A DNA stretch of 64,000 nucleotides from assembly GCF_003143775.1 (NCBI RefSeq), contig NZ_QFRJ01000004.1:1-64000 (forward strand). The letters are read 5' to 3'. Of the stretch, positions 51,192 through 60,658 are shown piece by piece. The stretch is from Brumimicrobium oceani. Its GTDB lineage: Bacteria; Bacteroidota; Bacteroidia; Flavobacteriales_D; Crocinitomicaceae. The translations under genes were made by a program, and so were the position numbers. Positions within the stretch are counted from its first letter, which is position 1; each line of letters begins with the position of its first letter. Below the pieces are notes generated by a model. That model was not told where the DNA came from. It saw only the letters and a list, made by a program, of their open reading frames with translations, and searched no databases.

Positions 51192-52982
51192 ATGACAAAA
51201 GAGAATTATTCAACAACATTTTATAAAGAGCGACTAGAAGCATTAGCTTTAGAATTAAAAAAATACACCAAACGATCACGGATGTGGGTGGCCGTGCGCC
51301 TCATTTCATTCCTATCCATCGGTGTGTTGGCTTATTTCACCTACCCTTATGGTGGATTTTCAGCACTGGGAATTTTGGCTACTGTAGTTTTGTTCTTGAT
51401 TTTCGTTAGGAAAAGTGCCGAAAACAAGGACCAATTAAATTATGTAAAAGCGCTTATTCGCATCAATGAAAACGAAATCAAAGGAAGTGAACATGATTTT
51501 TCGAGTTTTGACGATGGTGAAGAATACATGAATCCGCAACACCCTTTTAGTTATGACATGGATATTTTTGGAAAGGGAAGTTTCTTTCAATTATTCAACA
51601 GAACGGTTACAAAAAAAGGAGAAGAAGCTTTGGTTAAACGTCTTTTAAATGGAGTTGAAACACCATTAAAAAGTGCAGAGGCCATTAACGAATTAAAAGA
51701 CAAAAAAGAGTGGTATCAGGATTATTTGGCCCACGGAAGCAGTTTAGATAAAGAAGCTACAGAAGTGAGTATTTCTGATTTATCGAAAGAGGAATATCCT
51801 GCAAAATCTTGGATGAAAGCTCTGCGAATTCTCTCTCCAATAATTGCTTTCCTAGCTTTTGCTGCCTATTATTTCGATTTTATCGGTGGAATTCATTTTG
51901 TAGTTGTAGCAATTATTATTTTTATTCCTGTTCGTCAATCCTTAAAAACTACAAATCGTTTACATCAATCATTATCTAAAATTGGATTCAGGGTTTCCGC
52001 CATGCAAAATCAACTGATGAGAATGGAACAAGAAAGTTTTTCATCGGAATTGATGACAGAGTTTCACAAGGAATTGTTTGAATCCGAAAACAATGGAAAA
52101 CAAGGATTAACCGAACTTTCGAAATTAGTAAAACAAGCCGAATTCAGAAATAATATTCTTGTAGCAGTTTTCTTAAATTTCTTCTTCGCATGGGATTTCC
52201 GTTTGTTGATTAATATGGAGAAATGGAGCGCCCTTTATTCTGCAAAAGTAGAAAGATGGGAGGAAATCGTTTATGAAATGGAAGCTTTAATTAGTGGGGC
52301 GAATTTCAGATACAATTTTGAGAAGCACACCACAGTTCCAACATTGAGCAATCAAAAAGATGGACCAATAGAATTGATTAAACTGGGGCATCCTATTATT
52401 CCCTTACAGAAATTAGTGACTAATGATTTCCAACTTTCTTCTATTGAGCAATTCGCAATAGTGACAGGTCCCAATATGGCAGGAAAAAGTACTTTCTTGA
52501 GAAGTATTGGAGTGAATTTAATGTTAGCCCGAGCAGGATTTCATGTCATGGCAGAAAAATTTGAATTTCCTAACATGAAGCTCTATTCCAGCATGCGAAC
52601 GAGTGATGATTTAAAAGATGAAACTTCCTATTTCCATGCTGAATTATTGCGTTTGCGTTTTATTGTTGACGCCATTGAAAGAGGAGAAAATGTATTTATT
52701 ATTTTGGATGAAATTTTAAAAGGAACAAATTCTAAAGACAAGGAAGAAGGTTCTGCGAAATTCTTACAAAAATTGAATCAATTAGAAGCTCGGGGTATTA
52801 TTGCCACCCACGATTTGTCACTCACTCAATTGGCCAATGTTTATAAAAGTGTGGTCAATAAATATTTTGATACCGAGATTAATGGAGATGAAATATCCTT
52901 TGATTATTGTATTCGTGACGGGGTTGCAAAAAACATGAATGCGAGCTTTTTATTGCGTAAAATGGGACTTATAGACAGATAG
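51192..52982 (+). CDS. membrane-anchored MutS-like ATPase
   Basis: A 596-residue protein with transmembrane helices near the N-terminus (~30-75) and again at ~210-260, then a MutS-type domain. The ABC-like ATPase is complete: Walker A GPNMAGKST, AxxMRTSDDLKDETSYFHAEL, Walker B IILDEILKGTNSKDKEEGSAKF and ATHDLSLTQL. The mismatch-recognition domain of true MutS is absent. Related membrane-linked MutS-like proteins exist in Bacteroidota with no established role. The start is ATG 51192; the frame extends upstream over the EamA gene, which is not used. Confidence 0.88.
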   Translation: MTKENYSTTFYKERLEALALELKKYTKRSRMWVAVRLISFLSIGVLAYFTYPYGGFSALGILATVVLFLIFVRKSAENKDQLNYVKALIRINENEIKGSEHDFSSFDDGEEYMNPQHPFSYDMDIFGKGSFFQLFNRTVTKKGEEALVKRLLNGVETPLKSAEAINELKDKKEWYQDYLAHGSSLDKEATEVSISDLSKEEYPAKSWMKALRILSPIIAFLAFAAYYFDFIGGIHFVVVAIIIFIPVRQSLKTTNRLHQSLSKIGFRVSAMQNQLMRMEQESFSSELMTEFHKELFESENNGKQGLTELSKLVKQAEFRNNILVAVFLNFFFAWDFRLLINMEKWSALYSAKVERWEEIVYEMEALISGANFRYNFEKHTTVPTLSNQKDGPIELIKLGHPIIPLQKLVTNDFQLSSIEQFAIVTGPNMAGKSTFLRSIGVNLMLARAGFHVMAEKFEFPNMKLYSSMRTSDDLKDETSYFHAELLRLRFIVDAIERGENVFIILDEILKGTNSKDKEEGSAKFLQKLNQLEARGIIATHDLSLTQLANVYKSVVNKYFDTEINGDEISFDYCIRDGVAKNMNASFLLRKMGLIDR

Positions 52983-53041
52983 TATGGCTTGACTTCATGA
53001 TGATATGCCAATTTGTCTTTAATTTAGACTTGGCAGAAAGT

Positions 53042-53072
53042 TTGATAAATCGGTCATGAAGGTTTATATTTA
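53042..53072 (+). promoter_or_regulatory. promoter of thioredoxin gene
   Basis: TTG (53042-53044), 20 bases, TATATTTA (53065-53072), one base off TAnnTTTG. It lies 47 bases before the thioredoxin start. Confidence 0.55.
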
Positions 53073-53118
53073 TCAACTGAATAAATAAAAAGAACATAAA
53101 TTAATAAATAATAAGATT

Positions 53119-53436
53119 ATGGCAGTAGAAATAACAGATGCAAATTTTGATGAAGTGGTAATGAAATCAGACAAACCAGTTTTGATTGATTTTTGGGCAG
53201 AATGGTGTGGACCATGTAGATTAATCGGGCCAATCATCGACGAAATGCACGGAGAATACGAAGGAAAAGCAATTATTGGAAAAGTTGATGTTGATTCAAA
53301 CCCTGGTGTTTCAGCGAAATTTGGTGTACGTAACATCCCAACCGTTTTGTTTATCAAAAATGGTGAGGTAGCTGACAAATCAATAGGAGCTGTTCCTAAA
53401 GAGCAATTGAAAGGTAAATTAGACGCTATTATGTAG
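53119..53436 (+). CDS. trxA: thioredoxin
   Basis: A 105-residue thioredoxin with the active site WAEWCGPCR (Cys32, Cys35 by count of the family), the cis-proline region VRNIPTVLFIKNGE and VDVDSNPGVSAKFGV. No signal peptide, so it is the cytoplasmic disulfide reductase. Single gene with its own promoter and terminator. Confidence 0.95.
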   Translation: MAVEITDANFDEVVMKSDKPVLIDFWAEWCGPCRLIGPIIDEMHGEYEGKAIIGKVDVDSNPGVSAKFGVRNIPTVLFIKNGEVADKSIGAVPKEQLKGKLDAIM

Positions 53437-53459
53437 TGTTCGTTTTTATAGAATTCAAG

Positions 53460-53490
53460 AAATCCCCGCTAGCATTAGTGGGGATTTTTA
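53460..53490 (+). terminator. terminator of trxA
   Basis: AATCCCCGCTA (53461-53471) pairs with TTAGTGGGGATT (53475-53486) with a G-T pair; T-run follows. Confidence 0.9.
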
Positions 53491-53552
53491 ATTTTAGATG
53501 AGTTCGAATTACAAAAACACCTTCTTTAACAAATTATGCTGGGTTTTTAAGT

Positions 53553-53584
53553 AAAAATACACAAACCATTGGGCTTGTGTATTT
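53553..53584 (-). terminator. terminator of the ferritin gene
   Basis: AAATACACAA (53555-53564) pairs perfectly with TTGTGTATTT (53575-53584); on the minus strand it is followed by TTTTTA. It lies 27 bases past the ferritin stop. Confidence 0.85.
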
Positions 53585-53610
53585 CAAGGTAAATAAATGT
53601 AACTCTGACC

Positions 53611-54153
53611 CTAAATCGTTTCTTCTCTTGGCATATCACCTTCTTGAGATGCGGAAGCTAAATCTTTATCCATATCATAAAGATTAGAGTTCCCTCCTTT
53701 TCCATCGCCAGCAGCTAAATTATATTTGTCGATAACATCATTAATCAACGCTTCTTCCTCTATTTGTTCTTGAACAAACCACTGACCAAAGCTAAACGTT
53801 GACCAATCTTTTTCCTCGTGCGCTAAATTTACAATTTTGTCAATCTCTTTCGAATTATCAATTTCATGTTGTAATATCTTTTGAAAACAGTCACCTAGAT
53901 CTTTTGGATTTGCTGGAGGCTCATTAATTGCTTCAATTTTTGTTGCCCCTCCTCTTTCATTGATGTATTTCAAAATTTTAAACATGTGTTCACGCTCTTC
54001 CTGCATGTGTCCGTATAAAAACGAAGCTATTCCTGGGTATCCATTAACCTCCGCCCAAGAACCATACGATAAATACACTTGAGATTGATAAGCCTCCATG
54101 GTCATTTGCTTGTTTAATATTTTCTCCATTTTGTCTGAAATTCTCTTACTCAT
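53611..54153 (-). CDS. ftnA: ferritin
   Basis: A 180-residue four-helix ferritin that stores iron as a mineral core after oxidising Fe2+. Ferroxidase residues are seen in the helices: EAYQSQVYLSYGSWAEVNGY, HMQEEREHMFKILKYINERGG, ILQHEIDNSKEI and WFVQEQIEEEALINDVIDKY. The C-terminus is extended by a polar, acidic tail (NLYDMDKDLASASQEGDMPREE), an uncommon feature. No haem-binding Met of bacterioferritin is apparent. Confidence 0.94.
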   Translation of the reverse strand: MSKRISDKMEKILNKQMTMEAYQSQVYLSYGSWAEVNGYPGIASFLYGHMQEEREHMFKILKYINERGGATKIEAINEPPANPKDLGDCFQKILQHEIDNSKEIDKIVNLAHEEKDWSTFSFGQWFVQEQIEEEALINDVIDKYNLAAGDGKGGNSNLYDMDKDLASASQEGDMPREETI

Positions 54154-54279
54154 AATTGTTTGTTTTGTTTGTTAGCTTAAAATAGGAATTATCTAGCAGA
54201 GAGGGAGTTCGATTTTAGGTTTTTTAAGACTTCTATATTACATCTGACATCTATGTGACAAGAATGTTGTGGGGAGAGG
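54154..54279. other. upstream region of ferritin
   Basis: Short stretch that should carry the ferritin promoter; no exact TAnnTTTG box recognised. It runs into the GC-richer repeat-like segment that follows. Confidence 0.3.
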
Positions 54280-54430
54280 AGAGGAAGGATTACGGTAGAG
54301 GTGCGCAGGAGAAAAGAAGAATTACGCAAAGTTGAGCTGAGAGGGTAGAGAATCGCAGAGGGTTTTACCGAAAAGGCCGCGGAGAAGGCACAAAGTTCAC
54401 AAGGAAAAAGAAGAATTAGGTGTTTGAGGT
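54280..54430. repeat. CGCAGAG-type degenerate repeat region
   Basis: A purine-rich, degenerate tract with repeated units like ACGCAAAG, CGCAGAG, GGCACAAAG and TTCACAAGG. The segment 54321-54360 aligns closely with 57934-57973. Such tracts are recurrent in Bacteroidota intergenic regions. No gene is present. Confidence 0.6.
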
Positions 54431-54487
54431 ATTTTAATCCACAGAGGAGAATTTTCTACAAATTAAATATTGGAAAAAACTGTAGAA

Positions 54488-54829
54488 TTAATTTTTATCC
54501 TGCGAAAAAATTGAGATTTTGTTTTCGCTGGTGATGGTGATATCATAAGAGGTGCATTCGCTCATATTAACAGACTCTGACAATTGAATGCCATCAATGG
54601 AGCCACTAATTGTTGCTACTCCGGGTGAGTAACTTTCTTCTGAAGAGATTAGGCCTTTCCCCAGTTCTGAAATTGAAATTACATTCCCAACAGATGATGT
54701 TATTTGTAAACTCACACTGGCAGTTCCATTATTTATAACTTTGGCAGTAGGTTCTTCATTGTTGCATTTTTCACAACTTACGAAAATCGTTAAAAAAGAT
54801 ATACTGAGCAAAATAATAATTAATTTCAA
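54488..54829 (-). CDS. small lipoprotein, function unknown
   Basis: A 113-residue lipoprotein (lipobox IFVSC, Cys19) with a Cys-rich start of the mature protein (CEKCNNEE) and a single Ig-like beta domain (TAKVINNGTASVSLQITSS...SYSPGVATISGSIDGIQL). One further Cys (MSECTSY) may pair. No recognised family. Single gene, flanked by repeat-like sequence. Confidence 0.68.
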   Translation of the reverse strand: MKLIIILLSISFLTIFVSCEKCNNEEPTAKVINNGTASVSLQITSSVGNVISISELGKGLISSEESYSPGVATISGSIDGIQLSESVNMSECTSYDITITSENKISIFSQDKN

Positions 54830-55056
54830 CTTGAATTATGTGTTTTTGATGACTTTCAAAGGTAAGGTTTAATTGATTACAAATTTATCAATTTCAAATT
54901 ACGTTAGATTGAAAAACGCAAGTGTTCATGAAACTACTATGTTCACGTATCGCGAACATGGTTAACAAATGAACATTTTATCTTTTTGTCTAGTTCCCTA
55001 GTTTCAGCAGCCACTAATTCACTTCACAACTCACGGTGCATCATTATTTAAATTTC

Positions 55057-55596
55057 ATGTTTATTCAAAAGATTTTAAGTAAATTAGCCAGTTCTATGGC
55101 TTTAAAACTCACTCTTATCTCAACAGTTTTCATGTTCACATTTCATGCAAGTGCACATGAGTTCTACTTCTCTTTTGCAGAAATGCAATACAACCCGCAA
55201 ACAGAGCAATTTGAAATTTCATTGGAAGTGACGGGTCACGATTTAGAGGATTACCTAAAAGATAAAGGAATTGCGATTCCTAGACTGGAAGATTGTATTG
55301 GAAATCCTATTTATTTAAACACAATTGAACAAGAATTGACCAAAGGGTTTCAGTTATTTGTGCAAAATTCCACGCTGGCCTTAGATTTAATTGGAATGAA
55401 AATAAATGATAATGACCAAGTTGTCTTTTTCTTAACTTCCAGGAAAATGAAGCAACCAAAATCTATGACAATCAAATACGATTTATTAATGAACTTTTTC
55501 CCTTTGCAACAAAACAAGCTCACTTTTTTCAAGCCGGAAGGGAAACAATTTGTTACTTTTCTAAACACCAGATCAAAAAGAACTATTGAATTATGA
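55057..55596 (+). CDS. DUF6702-like exported protein
   Basis: A ~179-residue protein with a hydrophobic signal segment and then HEFYFSFAEMQYNPQTEQFEISLEVTGHDLEDYL, the pattern of DUF6702, small periplasmic proteins of unknown role in Bacteroidota. Possible starts are GTG 55036, ATG 55057 or ATG 55096 (MALKLTLISTV). The last four bases overlap the peptidase start (ATGA), so the two are coupled, a pairing I recall in related genomes. Confidence 0.75.
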   Translation: MFIQKILSKLASSMALKLTLISTVFMFTFHASAHEFYFSFAEMQYNPQTEQFEISLEVTGHDLEDYLKDKGIAIPRLEDCIGNPIYLNTIEQELTKGFQLFVQNSTLALDLIGMKINDNDQVVFFLTSRKMKQPKSMTIKYDLLMNFFPLQQNKLTFFKPEGKQFVTFLNTRSKRTIEL

Positions 55597-57899
55597 AAAT
55601 ACTCTTTACAATTATCTTCGCTTTTAGCTGCCTGAACAGTTGGAGTCAAGGACACGACAATACTGAAAACATTAACATGAATAAGTTTCGTCAGTTGAAA
55701 CAAGAATTGGCAACACCAAATGTTTACAGAACAGCTTCTGGAGCACCTGGGCATGAATATTACCAACAACAAGCCAACTATGACATCTCCATTGAATTAG
55801 ACGACGAAAAGCAAATGATTCATGGAAAAGAGCGCATTACTTACATTAATAATTCTCCAGACCAACTAGATTATTTGTGGTTACAACTTGACCAAAACAT
55901 GCGTGCTCAGAATTCCGATTCTAAACTTATTCAAGTAGAAAGGATGGAAGATTTCAATACACTTGCTAAAGTTCACCGTAAAATGTTTGAGTTTGATGGT
56001 GGGTACAAAATAGAATACATCAAAGCGACTAATGGAGAGGACATGGAATACGCGATTAACAAAACCATGTTGCGAATTGATTTAAAAGAACCATTACAGT
56101 CAGGAAAATCCATAAGTTTTGATTTGAAATGGTGGTACAACATTAATGACAGAATGAAAATTGGTGGTCGAGCAGGTTATGAATACTTCCCAGAAGACGA
56201 TAATTACCTTTATACCATTGCCAAGTTTTTCCCAAGAATGTGTGTTTACAATGATGTTGAAGGATGGCAAAACAAACAATTTCTGGGTCGAGGTGAATTC
56301 TCCTTGCCTTTTGGAGACTATAACGTAGAAATTAAGGTTCCAGACGATCATGTAATTGCTGCCACAGGAGTTCTTCAAAATGAATCTCAAGTTCTAAGCA
56401 GTATTCAGAGAGAACGTTTAGCTGCCGCAAAAAAAGACTTTTTAAAACCTACAATCATCATTAATCAAGATGAAGCAACGGAGAACGAAAAAACGAAATC
56501 AAAGAAAACCATGGTTTGGAAATTTAAGGCAGAAAACGTGCGAGATTTTGCATTTGCTTCTTCAAGAAAATTCATTTGGGACGTAATGCCGGTAAAAATT
56601 GATGGAAAAACCACCCTCGCAATGTCCTATTATCCGAAAGAAGGAAATCCTTTGTGGGAAAAGTATTCAACGGAAGTCGTGGCGCATACCTTAGAGGTTT
56701 ATTCAGATCACACAATCCCCTATCCTTATCCCGTTGCAATTTCTGTTCATGCTGCATCTATAGGAATGGAGTACCCTATGATTTGTTTCAATTTTGGTCG
56801 ACCAGAAAAAGATGGAACATATTCTCCACGGACAAAATATGGAATGATGTCAGTAATTATTCACGAAGTGGGGCATAATTTCTTCCCAATGATCATCAAT
56901 TCCGATGAGCGCCAATGGACTTGGATGGACGAAGGTTTGAATACCTTTTTACAATATGTTGCAGAGCAGAAATGGGAACGCAATTATCCTTCGAGAAGAG
57001 GTCCAGCCTACATGATTAGCGATTATATGGGAGGAGACAAAGAATTCATTTCCCCAATCATGACCAATTCTGAATCGATATGGCAATTTGGAGACAATGC
57101 CTATGGGAAACCAGCAACAGCTCTTAACATTCTTAGAGAAACAGTTATGGGAAGAGAATTATTTGACTACGCCTTTAAAGTCTATTCTAAACGTTGGGCA
57201 TTTAAACACCCCACCCCAGCAGACTTTTTCAGAACGATGGAAGACGCATCTGGAGTAGATTTGGACTGGTTTTGGAGAGGTTGGTTCTATACAACAGACC
57301 ACGTAGATATCGCAATGACGGATGTGAAGTGGTTTCAAATGAACACAGGAAATCCACAAATTGAAAAGAAAATTGAAAAAGCTGAATCAGAAAGAGCTTC
57401 TGAATTTATCGGAACTCAACGCAACTTGGCTGACACAAATAAAACAAGGCTTGAGAGAAAACCAGAATTAGCAGATTACTACAATAAGCAAGATCCTTTT
57501 GAAATAGAACCGGCAGACCAACAAGATTTTGAAGCCTTACAAAACAAATTAAGTCAAGCAGACAAAGAGCTTTTAAATAGTGGTTTGCATTTCTACGAAT
57601 TAAACTTCGAGAATATAGGCGGGCTCGTAATGCCTTTAATCATTAAAGCTGAATTTATTGATGGCACTGAGGAAGTGATTAGGATTCCCGCTGAAATTTG
57701 GAGAAGACATAATTATCTGACCTCAAAAGTGTTGTATTTCAATAAAGAAGTGACTTCTTTTTCATTGGATCCGTATTTAGAAACAGCAGATACAGATTTA
57801 AGCAATAACAGCTGGCCAAGGAAAGTTGAACCTACAAGGTTTAAATTGTTCCAGGAGCAAAGAATGAATGAAAATCCGATGCAGCGATCGAAGAGGTAG
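55593..57899 (+). CDS. M1-family zinc aminopeptidase, exported
   Basis: A 768-residue metallopeptidase with a signal peptide (~1-18, ending SWSQG). The zinc site is HEVGH (424-428) with Glu447 nineteen residues after the second His (MDEGLNTF); the general base is Glu425. The N-terminal part (~60-260) is the M1 beta-sandwich (IHGKERITYINNSPDQLDYLWLQLDQN). The aminopeptidase GxMEN motif is present as GMEYPM, somewhat altered. It is coupled to the DUF6702 gene. Likely periplasmic or outer-membrane peptide trimming. Confidence 0.9.
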   Translation: MKILFTIIFAFSCLNSWSQGHDNTENINMNKFRQLKQELATPNVYRTASGAPGHEYYQQQANYDISIELDDEKQMIHGKERITYINNSPDQLDYLWLQLDQNMRAQNSDSKLIQVERMEDFNTLAKVHRKMFEFDGGYKIEYIKATNGEDMEYAINKTMLRIDLKEPLQSGKSISFDLKWWYNINDRMKIGGRAGYEYFPEDDNYLYTIAKFFPRMCVYNDVEGWQNKQFLGRGEFSLPFGDYNVEIKVPDDHVIAATGVLQNESQVLSSIQRERLAAAKKDFLKPTIIINQDEATENEKTKSKKTMVWKFKAENVRDFAFASSRKFIWDVMPVKIDGKTTLAMSYYPKEGNPLWEKYSTEVVAHTLEVYSDHTIPYPYPVAISVHAASIGMEYPMICFNFGRPEKDGTYSPRTKYGMMSVIIHEVGHNFFPMIINSDERQWTWMDEGLNTFLQYVAEQKWERNYPSRRGPAYMISDYMGGDKEFISPIMTNSESIWQFGDNAYGKPATALNILRETVMGRELFDYAFKVYSKRWAFKHPTPADFFRTMEDASGVDLDWFWRGWFYTTDHVDIAMTDVKWFQMNTGNPQIEKKIEKAESERASEFIGTQRNLADTNKTRLERKPELADYYNKQDPFEIEPADQQDFEALQNKLSQADKELLNSGLHFYELNFENIGGLVMPLIIKAEFIDGTEEVIRIPAEIWRRHNYLTSKVLYFNKEVTSFSLDPYLETADTDLSNNSWPRKVEPTRFKLFQEQRMNENPMQRSKR

Positions 57900-57912
57900 G
57901 GGTATAGATAAG

Positions 57913-58017
57913 GTGACGCAGGGTAAAAAAAAGGATTACGCAGAGTTGCGCAGAGGAGCAGAGATTCGCAAAGTAAATGAAGGATAGCACAGGATTGCTC
58001 AGAGAAGAGAAAGGATA
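57913..58017. repeat. CGCAGAG-type degenerate repeat, second copy
   Basis: Contains GATTACGCAGAGTTGCGCAG, GAGATTCGCAAAG and GCACAGGATTGCTCAGAG. It matches the tract at 54280-54430 at most positions over ~40 bases (57934-57973 versus 54321-54360). Both lie near the peptidase operon, one on each side of it. Confidence 0.65.
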
Positions 58018-58228
58018 ATTATTAATACGATAAAGGTTTTAGCATGTAAGTTCGTTATAGTTATAGCAAACAATAAAAGTTAAACTACTATCACGATAAA
58101 GTCTTGTCGTCTGATTTCACCTCTATCAACCCTAGCTACTCGTAATTTCACAATTTTGTCAAAGTAATATTACTTTTAACAAATGGTCTAAATTTTAGAA
58201 ATATCCAATAAATCCTTGATCAAACCCT
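58018..58228. other. intergenic stretch
   Basis: Between the repeat and the S4-domain gene, which reads toward it. No gene or clear terminator recognised. Confidence 0.3.
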
Positions 58229-58444
58229 CTATTTTATAATTATCTCTACACTTCCCTCTACTTCCACTACATCACCTTTACGAATCTTAGCGCGTTTACG
58301 TGTTTCTACTTCTCCATCTCTCACAATACCTCCTTCATCAACCATCATCTTTGCATGACCTCCTGTCTGGGCTATTCCAGCTGCTTTTAATAATTGAAGT
58401 AATTCTATATATTCTCCTTCGAGGTTAAATTCTATTGTTTCCAT
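58229..58444 (-). CDS. S4-domain RNA-binding protein (YbcJ-like)
   Basis: A 71-residue protein consisting of one S4-like RNA-binding domain: EYIELLQLLKAAGIAQTGGHAKMMVDEGGIVRDGEVETRKRAKIRKGDVVEVEG. The length and GGxAK motif fit the YbcJ group, thought to bind structured RNA, with no defined substrate. Single gene downstream of the POT transporters on the same strand, separated by a hairpin. Confidence 0.88.
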   Translation of the reverse strand: METIEFNLEGEYIELLQLLKAAGIAQTGGHAKMMVDEGGIVRDGEVETRKRAKIRKGDVVEVEGSVEIIIK

Positions 58445-58469
58445 AATACTATTTTGTTTGATTTCTTAA

Positions 58470-58503
58470 AAAAACAAAACCGATGAATTGAATCACCGGT
58501 TTT
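58470..58503 (-). terminator. terminator of the POT transporter genes
   Basis: AAAACCGATGA (58476-58486) pairs with TCACCGGTTTT (58493-58503) apart from one mismatch; the minus strand continues into GTTTTTTT. Confidence 0.8.
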
Positions 58504-58531
58504 GATATAACAATACATTTTCTTGTAAATA

Positions 58532-60616
58532 CTACTTTACTCCGTGCATTAATTTCTTCAACAGTGGATTTAACACTGCGATAAGAATACCCGCAACTAC
58601 TGGAATAGCAGTAAAGATTAAGAAGAAAGTAGACAAGCTGTATTCTTCCTGAATTTGCTCAACCATTCCCCCCAAAGATGCTGCTGTTTTATTTCCAATG
58701 GCAATGGCCAAATACCACATACCAAACATCAATGCGATCATTCTTGCCGGAACCAATTTACTTACGTAAGAGAGTCCAACAGGTGATAAACAGAGTTCTC
58801 CAATGGTATGGAATAAATACGCCAAGACTAACCAAACCATACTCACCCGCACCATTCCTGCTTCTGCTCCTGGAGGAATAAAGCTTGAACCGTAAGCTAA
58901 AATTGCGAACCCAACTCCAACTAAAATCAATCCTAAAGCATACTTCATTGCTGCAGATGGATTGTATTTACTTTCCCACCATTTAGAGAAGAAAGAAGCA
59001 AATGCAATAATGAAGAATGAATTCAAGATACTAAACCATGAAACCGTAATTTCAACTTCATTGTCTTTCACTTCTGCCACTTCACCTAATACGATTTGAG
59101 ACTGCAAACCTTTGTCAGCATAATCGATTGCCAATTGATTTTGTTTTTGATCATCCAAATACTGGTATTTACCTAGCTCTAAGTGAGCCGCAACAGGTTC
59201 TCCAACTTTCAATTCGCTACTTGATGAAATACTCAAAGTTTGTGTTTCTGCCACTTCTCCTGCTTGTAAAGGTCTTGCTTCCGTAATTGGAACAAATTCT
59301 TTTACCATTTCTCCATCAACCTCAGTTTCTACTTGAACCGCTTGATAAGTTACATCGTAAGATTTAGTAGAGAAATCTTGAACCAACATCCAAACTACAA
59401 CTCCCCAAACCAAGGCAAAACAAATGGCCAAAGTAATGTTACTTCCTGGTATCTTTTTAAATGATTGCTTATTCAATAAATAAAGTACCCAAGTAATAAT
59501 CATCAATGGAATAACCGTTAACAATGTATTGACAACATTAAAGATGAGCGCTGAATTTCCAGTCAAAACACGATCTGTGTAATCTCTGGCGAAAATTACC
59601 ATTGAAGTTGCGGCTTGTTCAAAAGGAATAAAGAACAATACAGTAAAGAATGCGAAAATAATAACGGCAATCATTCTGTCTCTCACCACTTTTTCATAAC
59701 GAATAATTCGCGTGATAATGAGGTATAAAAACAAAATTACACCCGCAATAATGATTACTAAATCTCCAGATAAAGTGTCTTTTGATAATAAGAACTCCTC
59801 TGGTAAAAGATTAACACCACCAATTTTAGAAACCGGGTCATTAATTAAATATAAAAGTCCAATGATTGCAGTAACAACAATTAACACCTTATCCACCATT
59901 GTGAACTTATTCTCTTTGTAGTCTTTAACTTCAACAGCTTTTTCTTCTTTGGTTTGGCGAACTGGTTTTCCACCAATTTTACCAAACAATGGCTTAGCTA
60001 ACAAGAACTGAATTGTTCCAAATAGCATGAAAACACCTGCTAATCCGAATCCCCATGACCAGCCTACGCGCTCTGCAAGATAACCACAAAGCATCATTCC
60101 GAAGAATGCACCAGCGTTTACCCCCATGTAGAAAATGGTATACGCTCCATCTTTCTTTTCAGGAAGATAGGTATACATTTCTGAGATTATGGAGGTAATA
60201 TTAGGCTTAAAGAATCCTGTTCCTAGAACTAGAAGTGCTAACCCCATGTACAAGGAGAATTCTGTTTCGAAAGCCATGGAAGCATGACCTAAAGTCATGA
60301 TAACACAACCAATTAATACCGCAACACGATATCCCGTAAACTTATCTGCAATTACTCCACCTAGAATTGGTGTTAGATAAAGCAAACCAGCATAGGTCCC
60401 GAAAAGAGCTCCCGCATTCTCTGCAGTCCATTCCCAACCTGGATTACTTCCAATAACAGCCATGGTAAGGAAGTTAATTAATAGAACCCTCATTCCATAG
60501 AAAGAGAATCGTTCCCACATTTCTGTAAAGAAGAGAACAAACAACCCTGCTGGGTGACCTAAAACTTTACTTTTAAAGAACTCATCATGCTGAGATCTAT
60601 CAACTGCTTCTGCCAT
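58532..60616 (-). CDS. POT-family proton-peptide symporter, long form (first of pair)
   Basis: A 694-residue inner-membrane transporter with ~14 helices. POT signatures are FFTEMWERFSFYGMRVLL (~29-46, the ExxER proton-coupling element) and the FYMGVNAGAFFG stretch (~160-171). About 100-130 extra residues (~395-510, Glu-, Val- and Gln-rich, non-helical) interrupt the second half and are absent from typical ~500-residue POT proteins. It lies 42 bases after the second POT gene, both probably co-transcribed. Confidence 0.9.
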   Translation of the reverse strand: MAEAVDRSQHDEFFKSKVLGHPAGLFVLFFTEMWERFSFYGMRVLLINFLTMAVIGSNPGWEWTAENAGALFGTYAGLLYLTPILGGVIADKFTGYRVAVLIGCVIMTLGHASMAFETEFSLYMGLALLVLGTGFFKPNITSIISEMYTYLPEKKDGAYTIFYMGVNAGAFFGMMLCGYLAERVGWSWGFGLAGVFMLFGTIQFLLAKPLFGKIGGKPVRQTKEEKAVEVKDYKENKFTMVDKVLIVVTAIIGLLYLINDPVSKIGGVNLLPEEFLLSKDTLSGDLVIIIAGVILFLYLIITRIIRYEKVVRDRMIAVIIFAFFTVLFFIPFEQAATSMVIFARDYTDRVLTGNSALIFNVVNTLLTVIPLMIITWVLYLLNKQSFKKIPGSNITLAICFALVWGVVVWMLVQDFSTKSYDVTYQAVQVETEVDGEMVKEFVPITEARPLQAGEVAETQTLSISSSSELKVGEPVAAHLELGKYQYLDDQKQNQLAIDYADKGLQSQIVLGEVAEVKDNEVEITVSWFSILNSFFIIAFASFFSKWWESKYNPSAAMKYALGLILVGVGFAILAYGSSFIPPGAEAGMVRVSMVWLVLAYLFHTIGELCLSPVGLSYVSKLVPARMIALMFGMWYLAIAIGNKTAASLGGMVEQIQEEYSLSTFFLIFTAIPVVAGILIAVLNPLLKKLMHGVK

Positions 60617-60658
60617 ACTTATTCTTTATTGTTATTCTTATTTTGGTAATCCTTTTTA

